From positions 11,411,501 through 11,475,500 of the forward strand of contig JAFFSR010000218.1 in assembly GCA_017163975.1 (NCBI GenBank): a stretch of 64,000 nt of DNA, written 5' to 3'. Source of the stretch: Anastatus disparis. Taxonomy: Eukaryota; Arthropoda; Insecta; Hymenoptera; Eupelmidae. The stretch's first letter is position 1. Each line of letters starts with the position of its first letter. This document shows, one piece after another, positions 37,187 through 50,361 of this stretch. A program made the translations under genes and the position numbers. Below the pieces are notes generated by a model. It ran no database searches, was not told the origin of the DNA, and worked only from the letters and a program-made list of their open reading frames with translations.

Positions 37187-38944
37187 ATATTTTTTGGATA
37201 AATTTTCATTCTTCTCTTACAAATGAATATGAATTTATACTACGAATGAAATTTTCACATGAGTAATAGTTCTAAATTGAGTTTTAAACGTGTAACTTTA
37301 AGATACGCCGTGAAACTGATTAGTTACACGATTAAGCGAAAAGATAATAAATAACATTGTTAAATACTGTTTTGTGTAATTTGAACGAGCAAAAATTGAT
37401 GACAACTGAAAAACAACATATTAACGAGCGCGAGCTGCCAATTAAACGAAAAATTAACATCGTCAGCTCATCCTTTTTATCAGAATGATTCATAAAAAGA
37501 TAATTAAAACTAAGCTAAAAAAGATTAATCAGTTTTCTCGATTCATCGCCCGAAGGCACAATGCCAAACGCAAAAATCAGCATCTGTTTTTCCAACAATA
37601 AACAAGCGAAGATGTTGTAAAATTAAATTTTCATCTCGTTTAGCTAAACGTTTATCTTTTGCGAAACAATAGCTTTCTCTTTATGCTTTTCTTACGTATT
37701 GTTTATGTCTAAGGCTATATCTAATTTGCTTTGTATGTGCATTACGAGACTAGACGGCTTCACGATTCTTTTGTTTGGTTTAGAACCATAAGTTGCCGGC
37801 AAACTTTTTAAATCCTATGTCAACTGGTGAATAAAAAAGTTTATACTTCTTTCTTCTGTGTTTAATGGAATAGCGTTGTATTCATTTAAACTTTCTCTTT
37901 TTTTGGAGGATAAATGGGTTTTCGTTATTTTTAAAATTGATTTTCAGTAATAATAAAAAATACTCTTACGCTTTTATTTAGAGTTGTATATACTGGATAA
38001 ACTTTTTTTAGTTTACGTTTAATTTTGATATACGGTTCTATTTTCGGGAAACTGTACTTTTTTTAGCTGTCAATTAATTTTTATTTTAAAAAAGATATAA
38101 ACTTTCCAAAAAAAAATTTAAAGAAAAATTTTGTTTTTGATGGTTTTTAAATGATTTGTTTTTATAATTAATATGTTAAATGAAAACTTTATACATTTTT
38201 TCATAAAAATTCTGATGTGAAAGGTAAATTTTGCTTTTATAATTCACTCTTAATATCCATTTAGCAACAGTTTAAACGTTAAATCAAATTAAAACTGCTA
38301 TTCCAAATTAAGCGCGGAATAAAAGTATACATTTAAAAGTTAAACTTGGATAAAGTTTTAGATTCTATATAAATTTTGAAAGACTATCAAAGTAGTATTC
38401 TTACTCTTTTGACTTTAATATCAACAGTAACTTTTGAATTTAATGAATTCCAAGGTGAAATTTTGTTAATTTTAATGTTAAATTTCACGAAACGTATAAA
38501 CGTTTGCATAAATTTTTCGTATGGCTTGCAATTTGAATTTACGCTGTAAAAAATGTTACGTAAAATTATATTTTCAAATTAATCCGCCCTGCCAAGGTAC
38601 TAAAATAATAAATAACCCACGAGTGTACATTTGCTATATCGTCAAATTCTAAATTTAATTCAAGCTTTTAATCAAACGTCTTCCGTAACAGACAGGTAAA
38701 TAAGTCTTGTTATTTTATATCACGCCAAATATGATATGTCGGAATCTCTGAAGAGAAACGCATCGACTTATATAAGTTTTATCGAAGTATGTTAGCGGTG
38801 ACAATAGAAAACTCGATTCTACGGTTTCGCATAGAATCGAGAATGTTAGTATTCTACAGGGACTACTCGACTGAGATTATCGTGAAATGCGAATAAAAAG
38901 ATTTGATTTAGAGTTTTTAATATTTATGACTCTTTTTAAAAATT

Positions 38945-39089
38945 CCTCAGTGAAAAATTAAACCATTATCTGACCAGAAGATGGTTGGTTGGCTAGGATA
39001 CGCTAAAAAATGCTAATTTGCAAGAATATGCTAAATTGACATGTTAAACTAGAATTTTCTGGGCAGATTATGGTTAATTTCCTGCCAGG
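38945..39089. mobile_element. MITE family A, copy 3
   Basis: About 145 bp. The left end is CCTCAGTGAAAAATTAAACC followed by ATTATCTGACCAGAA. The right end, complemented, is TCCTGGCAGGAAATTAACCA followed by TAATCTGCCCAGAA. The interior is AT-rich and does not code. Confidence 0.7.
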
Positions 39090-40921
39090 ACTATTGATTT
39101 TTCATGTTTATTATTTATTACTAGTAAATTTAAACTTACTAAATTCAGTGAAATCTAAGTTTTACATTGTTTAGTCACTTTACACAGCAAATACGTCGAT
39201 ATGCGTGATAAATATAAAAAAAACTACTGAAAGTTACAAATGATAGCAAAGCAAATATCAATCATTTGCTTTCATTCATCATATTTGACGCAAAACGTAA
39301 TACCCATGGGAGGACAAAACTTTGAAATATAACCATTTTGATAAACTGATTCTATGGTAATGCTAGTTAGAACACAATATTTCTTCGATATTTTCAAAGA
39401 CGTCACGTTCTAAACTCGACAAAAGTGTGACCACGAGCTGAATTTAAACTAATTTTTATCTGACATGTTTTCTACTGGCTTGGAATGGATTGATATTCAG
39501 AAGTGTGAATTTTTCATCCTAATGTTGTTACAGAAAAAATTAAAGAAAACATAATAAATATACTGCTTGCCTTAAGTAATTTCTATCCATCAAATATTTC
39601 CTGAAAATGGTAAAATTTTGTTTCCGCTTCATAAATCTACTTCTACAAAAATAAATTAAAAAAAAAACTTTTCTTTAAAACAACACTTAATAAAAATCTG
39701 AATACAGTTTAAAACAAAGCTTACTTTATGAAATTTCGTCAAACAATATGTATACATCCAAAGGACAATTTAAATTCCGCAGCAACACATCCTCTCTGAA
39801 ACTCTCAAACGCTATTTACGACAAGCTGGCATTTATCATTTTCAGGAAAGCCTTGCGGCAAACCAGCAGTTTACCCCGCACACTATAATTCGATATCGCT
39901 TGATATGCCCAGTTGTTGTGTATATATGTGTATATGTGTATAACCAACATCATCTTCTATCTAACATATAAACCCCCTTTTCACCCCCTCGACCCCTTCC
40001 CTCCACCCACTGTTTTGTTGAACGAAGCAAAACAACCTTATTCTCTCTCTCTTTGGCTTTTGTGTGGCTGTGAGACAAGCTTTAATGAGGTTGAGGATTA
40101 GTATGCGCATCCGGAACTAATTTTAACTAGAAGGGGTTCAAGAATAGAGTTTGAAGATAAAGAAAATAACTCGATAGATCTTTTTTTTGCCTTTATTGAA
40201 TAACAATTGTTGACTCTATTAGCTATTCGATCAGGATGGAAGTTTCAAGGTTACGGCGTAGTTTAGGGTGAAATTGATTCTTCGTGATTGTTTTTGGAAG
40301 CTTTACATTATTTACTTAGGATAATATATTTAATTTACTTATTGTGTTATTAGATACAGATTTTATATGATATTAAAAATGAATTCTTGCTTACGAAAAA
40401 AACAATTTTTCATTGGTCACGGCTGTGTTATACAAATATATTAAACGCAACCATACAGTAAGGTTTAACAAATCACAAAATTCCTTTAGAATTATCTCGT
40501 GAATGAGTTAATTACAGAAGTTTGACTCGGTTTGTATTAATAAATTAGTTAACATCAAAAGTTGCTTTCAATTCAATTTCAAAATAGCCAATTTTGAATA
40601 TCCTTTTGCTACATAAACAAAATTATTTGCAATTCCTAAATTAATTTTCTGATCTTCCAAATTAGTTAAAGTATTATATACGTTAAGTAAAAACGGATTT
40701 TTATATCAACAAATCCTTACATTTTCATTTGTAATATTACTTTTAGCATAAACGTTAGGTTTCTGAATTTTTTAATTAAAAAATATTTAATTAATAATTA
40801 ACTTTTTTTACTTATTAATTAAAAAAAATCTAATTGATAATTAAAATTTAATTATCAATTTAAAAAATCTAATTAATAACTAAAACTTAGTTATCAATAA
40901 ATAAAATTATGTGCTTTTGTA

Positions 40922-41092
40922 CCCTGGTAGAAAATAAACCATTTTTTGGCCATTTTTGTTGGCCAACGCATGTTAAAATGGCACTTATCTAGAAATTTTG
41001 GAAACTCTTTGTACGGAATTTCTAGATAAGTGTCATTTTAACATGTGTTAACCAGCAAAAATGGCCAAAAAATGGTTTATTTTCTACCAGGG
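40922..41092. mobile_element. MITE family A, copy 4 (best preserved, TA duplication)
   Basis: 171 bp, almost fully self-complementary. The left end CCCTGGTAGAAAATAAACCA continues TTTTTTGGCCATTTTTG, and the right end is its near-exact complement. The inner arms are CACTTATCTAGAAATT and AATTTCTAGATAAGTG. TA flanks both ends (40,920-40,921 and 41,093-41,094), which would fit a TA target duplication. Confidence 0.85.
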
Positions 41093-41123
41093 TATTATGC
41101 CAAAAGTTATTAAAAATATACAT

Positions 41124-41221
41124 CGTTGGTAGAAATCACACCATGATATCGACATGATATGGTAAATTAGCATTGTTAATCATCATATTATCGCGACATT
41201 ATGGTGAATTTTCTACCAGAG
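41124..41221. mobile_element. MITE family A, copy 5 (divergent)
   Basis: About 98 bp. The left end is GTTGGTAGAAATCACACCAT. The right end, complemented, is CTCTGGTAGAAAATTCACCA followed by TAATGTCGCG. It lies only 31 bases from copy 4. Confidence 0.6.
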
Positions 41222-41735
41222 ATCTTATTTGAGTATATTTAGTAATTATTTAATGATTCGTATAATTAATAACTAAATTTTAGTTATCAATTAATTTTTT
41301 TAAATTGATAACCACCAAGTTAATTATTAATTAAACGGTAATAAGATTAAAAATTTAGTTAACTATTCAGAGCCCTGACATACGTACACTATTTTTTCAG
41401 AGACTTTATAAAATTTGTTTGCAAAATTTGTGAATGCTACTCAATACCCAATAATTTATGTCAATATTAAAACTACCAAGATTCATTATATATTGACAAT
41501 TTGTTAAATTTTAAAACATTTCAAAGCAATTCCAAATAGTTTTGAATAAAATTTTTCTAAAAGATTTAATTTTGTCATAAATTCATTTATTTTAAATATT
41601 AAAAATAACCCAATCGATCATTATGTACTCCATCAACCATACAATAAAAATTCTAACAATAACATTATAAATTCAGATATTTTCTTTAGAGAATTTTCTC
41701 ATATCTATATTAAATATTTTCTTTATTTTTTTCAG

Positions 41736-42002
41736 CGGCAACACATCACGATTATCCGCCCGAAGGTTCAGGCGTACGCTCAGCTCATTGTAGTAGCGAG
41801 CCACGGTTAACGGATAACGATGCCAGTCCTGGTTTGAGGCGACGTGGTAGTCGTAGAGGCCAGAGTGTCCATCACGCGCACCATCGTAAGGTTAATGCAT
41901 ACCTTGACGTACCGGACGTTAATCAAACAGCTCTGCAACGTGATGACTTACTTGATGAACAAGATCTATATCGGCTCAGGAGTTTTAGTCTAACTAGTAA
42001 AG
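41736..42002 (+). CDS. Exon 2 of the unnamed Ser/Arg-rich gene
   Basis: The acceptor TTATTTTTTTCAG precedes 267 bases (89 codons, entry and exit phase 1) ending AAAG|GTCAGT. GC content and codon use are clearly higher than the flanking intron. Joined to exon 1, the frame continues ATHHDYPPEGSGVRSAHCSS, then an RRRGSRRGQSVHHAHH basic block, an acidic segment (about residues 150-172, ending DDLLDEQDLY) and YRLRSFSLTSK with another candidate phosphorylation site. No enzyme motif is visible. An alternative exon could be spliced after SLTSK instead of the one found at 61,246. Confidence 0.85.
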
Positions 42003-42131
42003 GTCAGTTTAATAATTTTGAAAAAAATATTCTTTACTTTTAGATTTTTCTTTATATATCTAGGTATTACATTTATTTGAGTACTTGAATATTTTAGAAT
42101 TTAGGATACAAAGGTCAATTTCAATATTAAT

Positions 42132-42179
42132 TGATATTACAAATTTATTTATAAATTTATTTATAAATTTGTAATATTA
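42132..42179. repeat. Palindromic AT tandem repeat
   Basis: ATTACAAATTTATTTATAAA and onwards is built of ATTTATTTATAA units and is close to self-complementary end to end. It lies 130 bases inside intron 2. Confidence 0.6.
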
Positions 42180-42749
42180 GTTATAATAAAAGAAAAATTA
42201 AAATTAATAACGCACTGTATTAAATCATACAAACAATTTAAATTGAAACTTTATAAATTTATTGGATATTATTCAATCCTATAATGATTCTTAATGCATT
42301 AAAAAAAATCAAAATAATTTTATTAGCACTTATCAAAACCCCTGAAATTCATATATTGACTTTCACCATACAACACATTTCATTCAACGCCAAAATACTT
42401 TTTATTCTATTTTCAGATCTTTGTTAATGAATAAAGAAAATAATGTAATAAAATATAATTAGCTCCTTGTGTTTCATAAAAAGGACTAATGTCTAGTAAA
42501 AATTTTAACCCATTACTAGAATTACAAAAGAGTTTAATTTAACGTTATTAAACAGCGGTCGCGCCGTTTGCGGAAGCGCTAAGTTAATTTTATTAGAAAG
42601 AAAAATTATCTAATTAAAACAAACGCTGGACAAAGAAATTAGAGTCGTTTCTTTTATTCTATTCTATTTATTTAAGAGATTTTGTATTTACATTAGTTTA
42701 TCTAAATAGATGTACTACTTTGTAGAAATTACATCAAAATTACTGTTTA

Positions 42750-42957
42750 TTAATGCATAAAATTTTACTGCAATTTCATTACAGGTTTGCAGGAAATTTC
42801 ATGTAATTTTTGCATTAAATTTTACGTAATCTTACAGTAAAATGCATTAATTTTCATGTTTATTGTACTTTAATGGTGGAAACATATTAAATTTCATCTG
42901 CAAATTTCGTTGAAAATTAAAGTATATGCATTAAATTTCATGTATTTTTTAACAGCC
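42750..42957. mobile_element. Partial copy of MITE family B, inverted relative to 12.6 kb
   Basis: Read on the minus strand it begins CTGTTAAAAAATACATGAAA followed by TTTAATGCATATACTTTAA. It then holds CTGTAAGATTACGTAAAATT followed by TAATGCAAAAATTACATGAAA. This matches the left arm and centre of the full copy at 12,627; the other terminal arm is missing or decayed. Confidence 0.7.
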
Positions 42958-44150
42958 TATTCTTTTATTCATAATTATTTTTTCATTAATTAATTTCTAT
43001 AATAGATTAAAAATTCAAGATTTCAAGTACTATGAAAAATTGATTTTAAATTTGAAAAAAATTAATCAACTTATAACTGTAATTCGAATAGCCGAGGGAA
43101 ACCGATATTTAATTTTTGTACATAAATAATTATCAGCATTGACGTATACGGCAGTGTTAATACAAAAAAAAAGGAGCTTTAAGGTGCTTCCATTTCCTCT
43201 ACACTTTTATTTTAGATCTACTATTTTCCTCGCAGTCAAAGTGGATGACATGAAAGATTAAAGTAAAATATTGGAAAAATAAAACTTGATTTCACTTTTC
43301 CTTTGACGACACTCTGTCTTTGAGGAAAGGAAAAAAATCATATTTAAAGAAATAAACATCTTTCTTTGCGAGAAAAATATTTTTAAAGAAAAATATCTTC
43401 AAATGTCACTTTAACTATTCTTCATCAATCTTGATCTTGATAAAATAAAAGAAAACGCTGTTGAAACGAATGAAAACGAACGTTGTAAATATTGATTTTT
43501 AAAAATTGCATTTCTACATCTAATTATTTACTCAAACCAAAAATAAACTACCCAATATCTTAAACACGAAAATGTAATATACTCAATCTAATTATCACCG
43601 ACCAAAAATAAATCTCATTCATCTTTTGGTGTGTTTACAATTGTAGTTTATAAATTAATTGTGTATATATTGAATTTACAATATACAGTTGTGAATAGAT
43701 GCCGAAATATGAACAAAATATGGAATATCTTATTACACCTGAAAAATTATTTTTTTATTTGCTCCATTTTAGCACGCTTGTATCTCTGCACATGAAATAG
43801 ATATTAAAAATTGATTAAAGACAACCATTTAGGAAATTTTCTCTTAAAATCGATTTTGAATTTTTTAATTTCGTTAATTCTTTAAAAAGTTACAGTTGAT
43901 TGATTGAAATTCAAAAATTTATAAAAATTCAAAAATTTTCAATCATTAAAAAATTAAGTTAAAAAAGAGTTTAAAATATTCTACAGCTTATAAAAAGATA
44001 GTATTTTGTCTGATCTTTAAAACGCCGTTTGAATTTTTTAAATTCATGAAAGCATTTCTGACATCACGATTTGAAATTTGAGTCTTTGAAAAAAAAAAAT
44101 GTTTCCTCACATCATGTGCTTAAGAGAAAGTATTTTTATTCATTTATTTT

Positions 44151-44340
44151 ATTTAACGTCGTTGTATTTATGCTATCTTTGCGATGCTCATTAACGACGG
44201 AGATGATTTCAGTGTGTTTGTGAAAAAAGCACATTTAACGCAAAGTGGTGCTTGTATAAATCGGCCGAGAGCGGGATTCGAACTCGGGCCCTCGCGATTA
44301 CGAATCCATCGCTCTACCGAATGAGCTACTGACGACCTCT
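44151..44340 (-). mobile_element. tRNA-derived SINE, family 1, copy 7
   Basis: Minus-strand copy. The head, read on the minus strand, is AGAGGTCGTCAGTAGCTCA; the B-box is GAGTTCGAATCCC; the body is ATACAAGCACCACTTTGCG. The 3' hairpin arms are CGTCGTTA and CAACGACG: both arms carry a change at the same paired position, which keeps the pair. Confidence 0.9.
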
Positions 44341-47300
44341 TTTACTACCTATAAACTGATGAGTAGCATGCAGTAACTATAAGATTTAGAGAGAAAGGCA
44401 AAATAAAATTTCAAAATAAACGTTTTCTTAAGAACCTATATAAAAGTCGCTATAAATAGATTAATCCATAACATGTTTTGTTTAAATTCTGTTAAGCTAT
44501 TCTTTTCTATTAACTATTTTAAATTTTAGAATTGAATTATTTAGATTAACTGCTAGTATTTTGATTAAAAACGAAGGTGAAAATTCCAAAAAACGTTGGA
44601 TTTCAAACAAGCAACTAATCATTTTTTTTGCAATTTTCTCGTATTGTGAATATTTTTAAATTTGCGATTTCTCCGAGGTATTGTATTACTTGATTAAGGT
44701 AAAAGAATTAAAAAACCAACCGCTTGATGAAAAATTTAAAAATTTTTAATAAAAGCTGCTTTTACTCACTTATTTAATAAAATATGAAAATAGTTTCGGA
44801 TGAAAAGTTGCGCTGAGAAATATTTTATAAAAAGGAAAGACAATTATTTTTCTCTTACGATAATTTAATGAAGAGTAGGTACACCTTTTCAGAATAAAAT
44901 TCTATTAAATAAGTTTAAAATTCGCGTTTTTATTCGAGAGTTTTTTTAAATTTTTAATTAACTTGAATGCACAATAAAATTTTTCATTTTAATAAAAAAA
45001 TACCGTTGAAATTTACAATAATTTTGCAATGAAAAATTGTAAAGGTATTATTAGAATTTTGGCTGGAATACTGTTACTGCGTTACAAATATGAAAAAAAT
45101 AAATTTTAAACAAAAGTACTTGCATTACTTTGTTTTTTGAAATGAAATAATAAAAATGTACTTATTATAATTAAAAGCTTTTATGCATTTTAAAAACAAA
45201 ATTTTAATTATTCGAGACGCTGCTTCAATAATTAAACATGAAAATTTATTATTGAAACCAATAAAATTTTAATCTAACAATATTCGCATGCTTGTAAATT
45301 ACGACAACACATCAAATAACCAAAAATAAAATTTTTTTATCGGGAATAAAATAACATTTTGCATACACACGTCGTTTTATTACGAATCGCCCCGTGTCCT
45401 CGTACACATAAGACAAATCAGCATTTGCTGTATATTAAATCGAGCGTATCCCCCTTTTATACGTTTATAACGTAACTTAATAAAATATCACTATGCCGCG
45501 TAAATATTAATGAAACATATATCCTGTCGGATCGCATAAATTTTATCGTCTTTTTTTCTCTGGAAAACTTTTCTTTTTAGGGGCAGAAGGATCAAACCCG
45601 TCCCATTTAATTCCGGCGGTTTCGCTCGGATCTTTAAGTAGTTGAAAAAGTTTAAGTGACTTTTTTCTTTTATAAAGTCGAAAAAATTTTATTATTTTAG
45701 AGGACAGTTTTTTTCGAAAATTTCAAAGAGAATTTCTTTTTTACAGTTTTTTTTACTTTAGCCGGAAAGTTTGTTTTAGAGCTTTAAATTTTAAAATTTG
45801 TTTTTTTGAATAATGTTATTCCTATTAAAAATGTTATGCAAAACATCTAAAGAGTCGTAAATTCAAACATTTTAATTAAGTTTTAATTAAAAATTTTACA
45901 AAAAAATTTCAATGATATTTAAATAAAATATTTTGCTAATTGGTTCATAATTTTTTTTCATATTATTATTGATTCCTTTTTCATCTACAATTTACAATGC
46001 AATTTTTATATAAATTGTAAATATTGGATATTTCTGAAGAGTTCCGCAATTGTGCTCTTGTTATAAAGTGTATATAGCAAGCATGAATCTCAACGTTTTT
46101 TTTTATCAAATATTGAAAAATCTGGTAAAAATTGATTGATAAAAAACAATTAACGAAAAACCATTTCTTAACCAAATAGCACAAAAAATATCGCTTTCCA
46201 TTTGAAAAAAAAAGAAAGCAAAAGTGAGATTGAACATTTTTCCAAAAATAATCATCGTCTTCATCAACTTATTTTTCAGACCTACTTTCCGCTCATTAAT
46301 TTAATCCAGCAATCATGAAAATTTAACGCTTCAACAAAATCTGCCGCCACAAATTCCGGTGGCATCAACCCGAATCACATAATCCACGCGTACATTACGC
46401 CTGTTCGTTCATACAAAATCTACTTATACTTTTTTTGTTTTTTACTTTTATTCCGTACAAAATGAAGGAACTCTTTTCTTTTTCTTTTAACATCACGACT
46501 TTTAGTGGTAATGGCTCGTAGCAAAGAATCGAGTCAAGAGATACAGAGGAGAAAAAGTTTTATGCTCGCCTTCTTTTTTTTCTTGCGTCAATGACCGTAT
46601 TTTTCCTTTCTATTTCATCCAGGGAAAATCTTTTATTTTACTTCCGTCTCGTGTAATTTTCACTTTGTTCCGATCTTTTCTTTTTATTTTTTACTTTTAT
46701 TCTTTTTTTTTGTTTCGCTGAGATTTTGTATTATGCAGGCTAAGGAAGATGTTGAAAAATAGTGTTGATATCAGATTTGTTTTAAAGCGCGTTCTTTTAC
46801 AATTGAGGTGAATTGCATAAATTGAAAATTGGCGAAATAAAAAAAATGGTGTAAGAAATTGATGATATTTATTTTTATATCAACGTTAGAAAAACTATTT
46901 ATTATGTACTTATTGTGTATACTAGCTTTGCGATTATTACAAGATTCATAACTAAAATGAAAAATTTTCTAAATAACGCTTTAGAAGCCATATATAACGT
47001 AGCTCCAAAATATTTCATCCAGCTGTAGCAAGATCAATTAATATAAGTCCACAGCAGACGTGAATACGTGTGTTCTGCTAACGGCGAGTGCGAGTGTACT
47101 CAAAGTGTGAGATGCTCGCAATACAAATATGTAATATTTAAAAATATACTTTCACCGTTACAGTGTTAATGTTTTTTCAAAACAATATTTATTAACCAAT
47201 TTGTTTATATTTGTAAAAAAAACAATGGTTTGCTGAAAATTGTTTTTCAATAAAATAAAAAATGCTTAAATTTGTGCATTTCAAAGAAATTTAAAAAAAT

Positions 47301-47705
47301 TCAATTTTTAGTTACGAAGAATAAACAAAATATAATTTTTTAATCAGAAATAAATTTTATTAAATTTTATTTTTAATTAAAATTATTTTTAAATGTAACT
47401 AAAAAATTTTTAAATGCAAAACAAAAGTTATATACGCTTTTTTTATATTTAAAACTGTTTAAAATTTTATCAGGTTTAACCTAATTTTCATTAGTAGACA
47501 AAAACTTTAAAAATTATTCTCTAATTAAGGCGTTTGTATACAACTAACTTTTAATTTAACGCTAAATTAGTTAAGGTAATTTAATTTTATAATTACTATA
47601 ACATTCTACTGATTAATTATTATTTTTGTTTTAAAATTCACATTTAAAAGTATAATCGACTTATTTTTTTCTTTATTCAAAGAAAGTATAATTGCGACCA
47701 ATACG

Positions 47706-47728
47706 AATCTGGTTAACTTAACCAGATT
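47706..47728. repeat. Perfect palindrome, 11-base arms
   Basis: AATCTGGTTAA, C, TTAACCAGATT. No neighbouring element explains it. Confidence 0.75.
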
Positions 47729-50205
47729 ATATTTTACCTAATCAAATTTAACACAATGAGTTAACTTTTGTAATCACAACCGAATTAGTTTTTCAAATGA
47801 AATTATAAAAATTGTGCTAAAATAATTTAGCATGCTTTAATCAATATTAGTCTAATGTTGATTTTGTGTTATTGCTATTTAATCCCTTCTTTAAAATCAT
47901 TATTTTTGAACTTTCGATAATTTTCTTTCGGAATAACATTACTCAATCAATTTTTCATTTTTAAAAGCACACTTTTTTGAACTTGCAATGATAGCCTATT
48001 TTTTCACAAGCACACACGTTTTATTCATATCCAACATAATGAAATTGAAAGTACATTCACGTGTCGTTTTCTCCAACAAAAGATACTCCCGCGATAGAAA
48101 AATCAGCCTTTCTTATACACATATATTTTTTCTTCCCCGGTATAACAATTTCCCCGTTAATTCATCAAGCCGTCGCTGCTCATTCATCAAGTGTCTTCTT
48201 CTTCTTCATCCTCCGTATATACACAATACCTTATATATATACCTATACATTATGTTTCTTTTTTTCTCTTCTTTTATTTTCTCTATATTTTTTTTCAATA
48301 TCTTTCTCTCTTTCCCTCTTGTCATTGCCCTCTTTTTTTCTTTTTATTTACTTCGTGAGTATAAATATAAAGCGAATCGTACATATAAACGAAGAAGAAA
48401 AACATTTTTGGATTTAACCTTTAAACTTAGATAAAAGATGGTTGAAAAAAAGTTTTTTTTTCAAGTTGCGGGCAACGTTAAATCCTTCCTTTTTATAAGA
48501 AAAGATAACAACAACAGGAGAACTAATGCGGAAGAACGATCTTGTGTATGTTTCTTTTCTCGATATTTTGTAAGCTTTTTTTGCTAGTCTTTCTTTTTAC
48601 GGTTACTTTTTTCACTTTATTTCGTAGCAGAATTGGTCAGTTATACGAGCATCGAACAGTCGTTGAGATTTTTTACTGAAAAAGTATAAAATTTTTTGCT
48701 CTCATCTTTTTGCGTATGGATTTTTTACAAATTGGCGTTGCCTCGATGGAAATGAATTTTGAAATAGTTTCTGAAATTGCAAATTTCGCAGTAAAATTCA
48801 GATTTTTCAGAAATTAAAAATTCGAGTCTGATGAAGTAGTTATGAAAATTTAACGATTTAATTAAAACGCTTTAAATAAATAAATTCATGGAAACCGAAT
48901 AGAAGTTGATATTTCGAAACAAAATCAACGATATCGAAAAATAAGATATTTTTATTTTTTTATTTCGGTTTTATAGTGTTGCTTTTTTTAGGTTTTACTA
49001 AAGCCTGTAGTATAAGTTGTATAGACTAAAACAAACACATAGAAATTTCGAAAAAACTTTTTTTTTAGAAATTACTGACTTTGCCTCGCTACACTGTAGC
49101 TATATGAAATTTTCAAATAAGAATCTTTAACAATGGATAAATCTTAAATTTAACGTTATTGCATATTAAGGACTCATTCATAGCAAAATTCACTAATAAA
49201 TAATTGATTTTTAATCATTTATTAAAAAAATTATAAAACAATAAAATTTTGGAATAAAATGCTCAAAAAATATAAGAAATTTCAACGAAATAAAAATTTC
49301 AATACATTTGTCAGAGTCAATTTTAAGCAATACAATCCTAATACGACGTGACCATCGATTGACTTTTTAGCCAATTTCTACCAAGGAAGTAAAAAAAAAA
49401 AAATAGAAAAATCAGAAAATCAATAATTTAAAGAGATACGGACATATAAAAGAAAGATCTCACAACGAACGATAGAGATGTAAATTGAGTTTGAAATAAA
49501 AGGCTCACTGCCCTTTTAGATTTAAAATGGAAATCCTTGTCAATGTTGATAGAAGATTTTTGTTTTCAAGTGTAGCGATTAAAGTGTTTAATTTAAAGTA
49601 GGTGGCAACTTAGTTAATTGCATTTTTTAAAACAATTCATTAAAATTTCGAATTGATAATTAAAAGTATAACATTTTTTAAAATTGAAAATTATAATGAC
49701 AAAATATTGATAAAAAAAGTATTAAAAAAATTTAATTCAGAGGAAAAAAAAGCATATTTACGCAAGTAGATAAGTTCCGAGTTTGGTCGAACACCCATTT
49801 CCTTTTAACAAAAACATTTTTTTTAATCAACTTTTTAGCTGATTTTTCACGCTTAATTTTTAATTTTAAAAAATCAGTTTACAATAAACATTTTCGGATT
49901 ACCAAGAACTAATTAAGTCCGTACTTCGATTAACGAATATCCAATTTGATTAAATAATTAACATCTCTTTTATTAAAATATAATTGATTGCGATGCTGGT
50001 GTGAATAGTTTATCATATGATAAGCGAACGAAGAATTTAATAATTATCGAAAATACGTGCATGATAAATTTATCGAGATTAAATTCCATAATTTACGTGT
50101 TTCGTGTTACTATATAACTGACGATATTGTTAAATTACTAAAATCAATATTCAAGCAACAATTTATTTAAAATTAGGTAAAATGAAGAAAAAACTTAATT
50201 ATATA

Positions 50206-50361
50206 TTAACACCAACGCTCATGGACCAATTGAGCAAAAAATTGATTTTTATTAATCTTTCAATTTCCGACGTTTCAAATTATTAATAGAAAATTCGAAA
50301 GGTCGAAAATTGAAAGATTAACAAAACTCAATTTTTAGCTCAATTTGCGAATGTTGATTAA
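50206..50361. mobile_element. Foldback element, arms about 60 bases
   Basis: The left arm includes CAATTGAGCAAAAAATTGAT followed by TTTTATTAATCTTTCAATTT. The right arm, complemented, includes AAATTGAGCTAAAAATTGAG followed by TTTTGTTAATCTTTCAATTT. The arms enclose a loop of about 30 bases. No coding capacity. Confidence 0.65.

Larger units (their letters stand above)
40780..41350. repeat. Cluster of AT palindromes around two MITEs
   Basis: A perfect palindrome AATTGATAATTAAA / TTTAATTATCAATT lies at 40,832-40,860. Inverted segments TAATAACTAAAACTTAGTTA (about 40,874) and TAATAACTAAATTTTAGTTA (about 41,268) flank the two MITEs. The area looks like repeated insertion into one AT-rich palindromic element. 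Confidence 0.55.
19685..41735 (+). other. Intron 1 (22 kb) of the unnamed gene
   Basis: The donor is GTGATT at 19,685 and the acceptor TTTTTTTCAG at 41,726-41,735. The repeats it holds are listed separately: SINEs, a CACTA element, MITEs and hairpins. Between them, for example at 19,830-23,440, 24,640-26,170, 30,320-32,100, 32,690-34,030, 34,230-37,020 and 39,100-40,780, I see only AT-rich sequence with chance ORFs. A short less AT-rich patch at 24,040-24,170 follows a TATATAAG motif and might be regulatory. Confidence 0.7.

Noticed and set aside
47988..48434. 148- and 118-codon overlapping ORFs rich in Phe, Ser and Leu
   Set aside because: They come from a polypyrimidine tract that is open in several frames.
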